A DNA stretch of 64,000 nt from JAPPLG01 sp965199935 (GTDB taxonomy: Bacteria; Bdellovibrionota; Bdellovibrionia; Bdellovibrionales; UBA1609), in assembly GCA_965199935.1 (NCBI GenBank), contig CBDATD010000002.1:248001-312000 (forward strand). Reading direction: 5' to 3'. The notes below the pieces were generated by a model. That model was not told where the DNA came from. It ran no database searches and was given only the letters and a program-made list of their open reading frames with translations. Of the stretch, positions 62,381-64,000 are shown one piece after another. Within the stretch, counting starts at the first letter, position 1. Each line of letters opens with the position of its first letter. The translations under genes were made by a program, and so were the position numbers.

Positions 62381-62451
62381 AATATCAGGCTTGTCTAAAA
62401 ATTTTTTATGATGTAAACTGCCCGTTCTTAGAAATTGTTTGAAGGTGCAGA

Positions 62452-62622
62452 ATGCTGGATAAATATTTAGAAAAATTATATTTTGATAAAAGAATGATCC
62501 ACCGAGGTTTGAGCCAGGGGGTCCTTTCTCCAAAAGACGTTGAACAGCACTTATCTAAATTGGAAGATCTGAGTCATAAAGCCGATGTCATTCAAAAGCC
62601 CCCTGAAGAGGGAAAGGATTAA
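62452..62622 (+). CDS. Small conserved-looking protein of 56 residues
   Basis: Too short for many ORF lists but well supported: GAAGG lies 6 bases before the ATG and the frame has coding-like composition. The sequence begins MLDKYLEKLYFDKRMIHRGL and continues LSPKDVEQHLSKLEDLSHKAD, helical and charged, with no signal peptide. The pattern RGLxxGVLSPKDVEQHLSKL resembles small bacterial proteins of unknown function in deltaproteobacteria, by impression only. It follows the rhomboid gene by 71 bases and its end overlaps the next gene on the other strand by four bases. Confidence 0.65.
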   Translation: MLDKYLEKLYFDKRMIHRGLSQGVLSPKDVEQHLSKLEDLSHKADVIQKPPEEGKD

Positions 62623-63110
62623 CGCAGGCTTTGTTTTACAAAATGGGTTATGTAGTATCGGATGAGATAATCCATCCGGATGTCTTTTTCCTGGTGCTTC
62701 CATTTCAGTTCTCCAAAGGCCCCCCAGGTTCCCTTGAGGTGGTCTGAAGGACGGTTTTGTTCTTCCTGTCCAGGCAGTGCGGCATCCATATTTGAAAAAC
62801 GTATGGCAATCCATCCTGCTGATTTCATGGAAAAAATCATTTTATAACCATTTCTAAACAACATAAAATCAGCCAAAGTGCCGGTGATTCCGTAAATACG
62901 AATACTCCCCATGTAACCCTTGAGCTGGTTAAAGAAAGAGATGTGCTGTGTAAACGCAGTGCGGAGTTGTTTAAGGAACTCTACCGTATGTTCCTGCAAT
63001 TCTTCTTTTGAAGGAGCCAAGGAGCCGGCAGGGGAAATCCTGCCTGTTTTTTCCATTGTTTCTTCTTGATGCACTAGGTTCTTAATCCAATTACTATGAA
63101 GTGTTTCCAT
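62619..63110 (-). CDS. Protein of unknown function
   Basis: A 163-residue soluble protein with no signal peptide. I chose the ATG at 63110, preceded by AGAGG; an in-frame ATG at 63152 adds 14 basic residues but lacks a ribosome-binding site. It has a helical N-terminal half (EELQEHTVEFLKQLRTAF) and a beta-rich C-terminal half (MGSIRIYGITGTLADFMLFR, YKMIFSMKSAGWIAIRFS). No family is recognised. It is convergent with the small 56-residue gene. Confidence 0.65.
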   Translation of the reverse strand: METLHSNWIKNLVHQEETMEKTGRISPAGSLAPSKEELQEHTVEFLKQLRTAFTQHISFFNQLKGYMGSIRIYGITGTLADFMLFRNGYKMIFSMKSAGWIAIRFSNMDAALPGQEEQNRPSDHLKGTWGAFGELKWKHQEKDIRMDYLIRYYITHFVKQSLR

Positions 63111-63271
63111 AAAAACCTCTGGCACTGCCTTTTTTTTCCCGTGAATAATCATTGATTTATATGCTGAAAGTCAAGAAATACAGCTTCATTTAATTTTTCC
63201 ACTTGGTGTCGTGATTTTAGTGATAAAATGTGGCAGAATGTCAGTCTGTTTTTCAAAAAGGAGTCGTTTTT

Positions 63272-63766
63272 ATGAGTTTCGGGAATATTTTAGCCTGTTT
63301 ATTGTTTATTTTTTTTACAATTTCCTGCAGTAGTTTATGGAATAAGTTTGGGCAGGGCAGTGATATAGAAGGGGCCGCAGCCGGGGACATTATTTCACAA
63401 GATATGTCTGAGGATCAAAGAGGCAGCGACAGCGGAGACATTGATGGTTTGTCCAGTGTGTTTTTTGCCTATGACAGCTCCGTTCTATCTGAAACCACAA
63501 AAGAAACTTTAAGAGACAATGCAGAATGGATGAAGAACAACACCCGGGCTTCCCGTGTGGAGCTGGAAGGGCATTGCGACCCTATGGGTTCTGAGGCTTA
63601 CAATATTGGTTTGGGTCTAAGAAGGGCTCAGGCCGTCAAAACTTTTTTAATTTCTTCGGGTGTTTCAGAGGATCAGTTTTCTATTGTAAGTTATGGTGAA
63701 GAAAGGCCGTTGTCACAGACAGATAATTCCAAAAACAGACGTGTCAACTTTGTCCCTATCTATTAG
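63272..63766 (+). CDS. pal: Peptidoglycan-associated OmpA-like lipoprotein (Pal)
   Basis: Outer-membrane lipoprotein that binds peptidoglycan. The start at 63272 has AAGGAG seven bases upstream and a signal with lipobox TISC (Cys19). A disordered linker precedes the OmpA domain, with FFAYDSSVLSE, the ligand-binding LEGHCDPMGSEAYN and LRRAQAVKTFL, ending DNSKNRRVNFVPI. A full tol-pal set is not in the window, so it could also be another OmpA-type lipoprotein. Confidence 0.85.
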   Translation: MSFGNILACLLFIFFTISCSSLWNKFGQGSDIEGAAAGDIISQDMSEDQRGSDSGDIDGLSSVFFAYDSSVLSETTKETLRDNAEWMKNNTRASRVELEGHCDPMGSEAYNIGLGLRRAQAVKTFLISSGVSEDQFSIVSYGEERPLSQTDNSKNRRVNFVPIY

Positions 63767-63771
63767 TAGAA

Positions 63772-64000
63772 ATGTTCAAGAATATTTACAGGCTTTCGAA
63801 GTTTTTTGCGTTTTTATTGTTTTGTTCTGCTTGTGCTTCGACCATTTCATTTAAAGAGTATGCTTTTGCAGAGGCGGCTTTTTCCGCGTCTGCCCGTGTT
63901 TCCGCCCAAAAGTTGAATCCTCATTCTTATATGAAGGCGCAGTCTTATTTGAGAAAGGGACAGCAGGAGTTTAAACAAGCTAATTATGACAAAGCCCGTG
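63772..64000 (+). CDS. Lipoprotein cut by the window edge (DUF4398-like)
   Basis: Begins 5 bases after pal with ATG and reads MFKNIYRLSKFFAFLLFC, then SACAS, a lipobox with Cys around residue 21. The following helical, alanine-rich part (AEAAFSASARVSAQKLNPHS, then a QSYLRKGQQEF segment) resembles DUF4398 lipoproteins found next to OmpA-like proteins. The frame runs off the end of the sequence at 64000, so the 3' part is missing. Confidence 0.7.
   Translation, partial: MFKNIYRLSKFFAFLLFCSACASTISFKEYAFAEAAFSASARVSAQKLNPHSYMKAQSYLRKGQQEFKQANYDKAR

Overview
The window reads as chromosome of a Gram-negative, probably Bdellovibrionota/deltaproteobacterial-type bacterium. The Gram-negative call rests on a secretin, Pal, several lipoproteins and predicted outer-membrane barrels. 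The taxon call is an inference from gene content: an Alternative Complex III operon with system II cytochrome c biogenesis, a small gspC-D-E cluster and many unfamiliar envelope proteins. The DNA is moderately AT-rich by eye, coding density is high, and GTG and TTG starts are used.

Layout. 0.1-7.9 kb: a small secreted protein, then a minus-strand cluster (HEAT-repeat protein, mscS-like channel, gspC, gspD, gspE). 8.2-16.8 kb: three plus-strand envelope genes of unknown function (barrel-like protein, 1773-aa lipoprotein, cysteine-rich secreted protein). 17-18.6 kb: an epimerase, a small lipoprotein and tRNA-Met. 18.6-32.3 kb: respiratory block of resB, ccsA and actA-F; between actC and actD lies about 2.9 kb of accessory DNA with palindromic repeats, a frameshifted lipoprotein/RES-like gene, a frameshifted partner gene and a HigBA-type toxin-antitoxin pair. 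32.2-42.4 kb: hisS, sodB, cca, speE, a large metallopeptidase-plus-barrel candidate, a dicarboxylate symporter, two small unknowns and fur with its own Fur box. 42.5-46 kb: ribosome/tRNA maturation cluster rpsP-khpA-rimM-trmD, an antisense STAS gene, rnhB and rplS. 46-53.5 kb: a second palindromic repeat array, yraN, unknowns, the coupled operon rsmA-smpB-ileS-lspA and a secreted protein with three internal repeats. 53.7-64 kb: argS, trhO, an ABC-2 exporter, cmk, rpsA, sppA, a rhomboid protease, two small unknowns, pal and a lipoprotein cut by the window edge.

How the genes work together. ResB and CcsA attach haem to cytochromes such as the pentahaem ActA and monohaem ActE; ActA-F form a quinol-oxidising respiratory complex. 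GspC, D and E are the inner-membrane coupling protein, outer-membrane secretin and ATPase of a type II secretion system whose other parts are not here. The 42-46 kb and 48-60 kb blocks are translation and envelope housekeeping.

The most unusual material is: (i) about 136-bp ERIC-like palindromes in tandem at gene 3' ends; (ii) the accessory insertion splitting the act operon, with two adjacent genes each broken by one missing base in a homopolymer; (iii) the 8.6-kb envelope cassette; (iv) a secreted HExxH protein with a predicted barrel domain; and (v) a secreted protein built from three repeats of about 60 residues.
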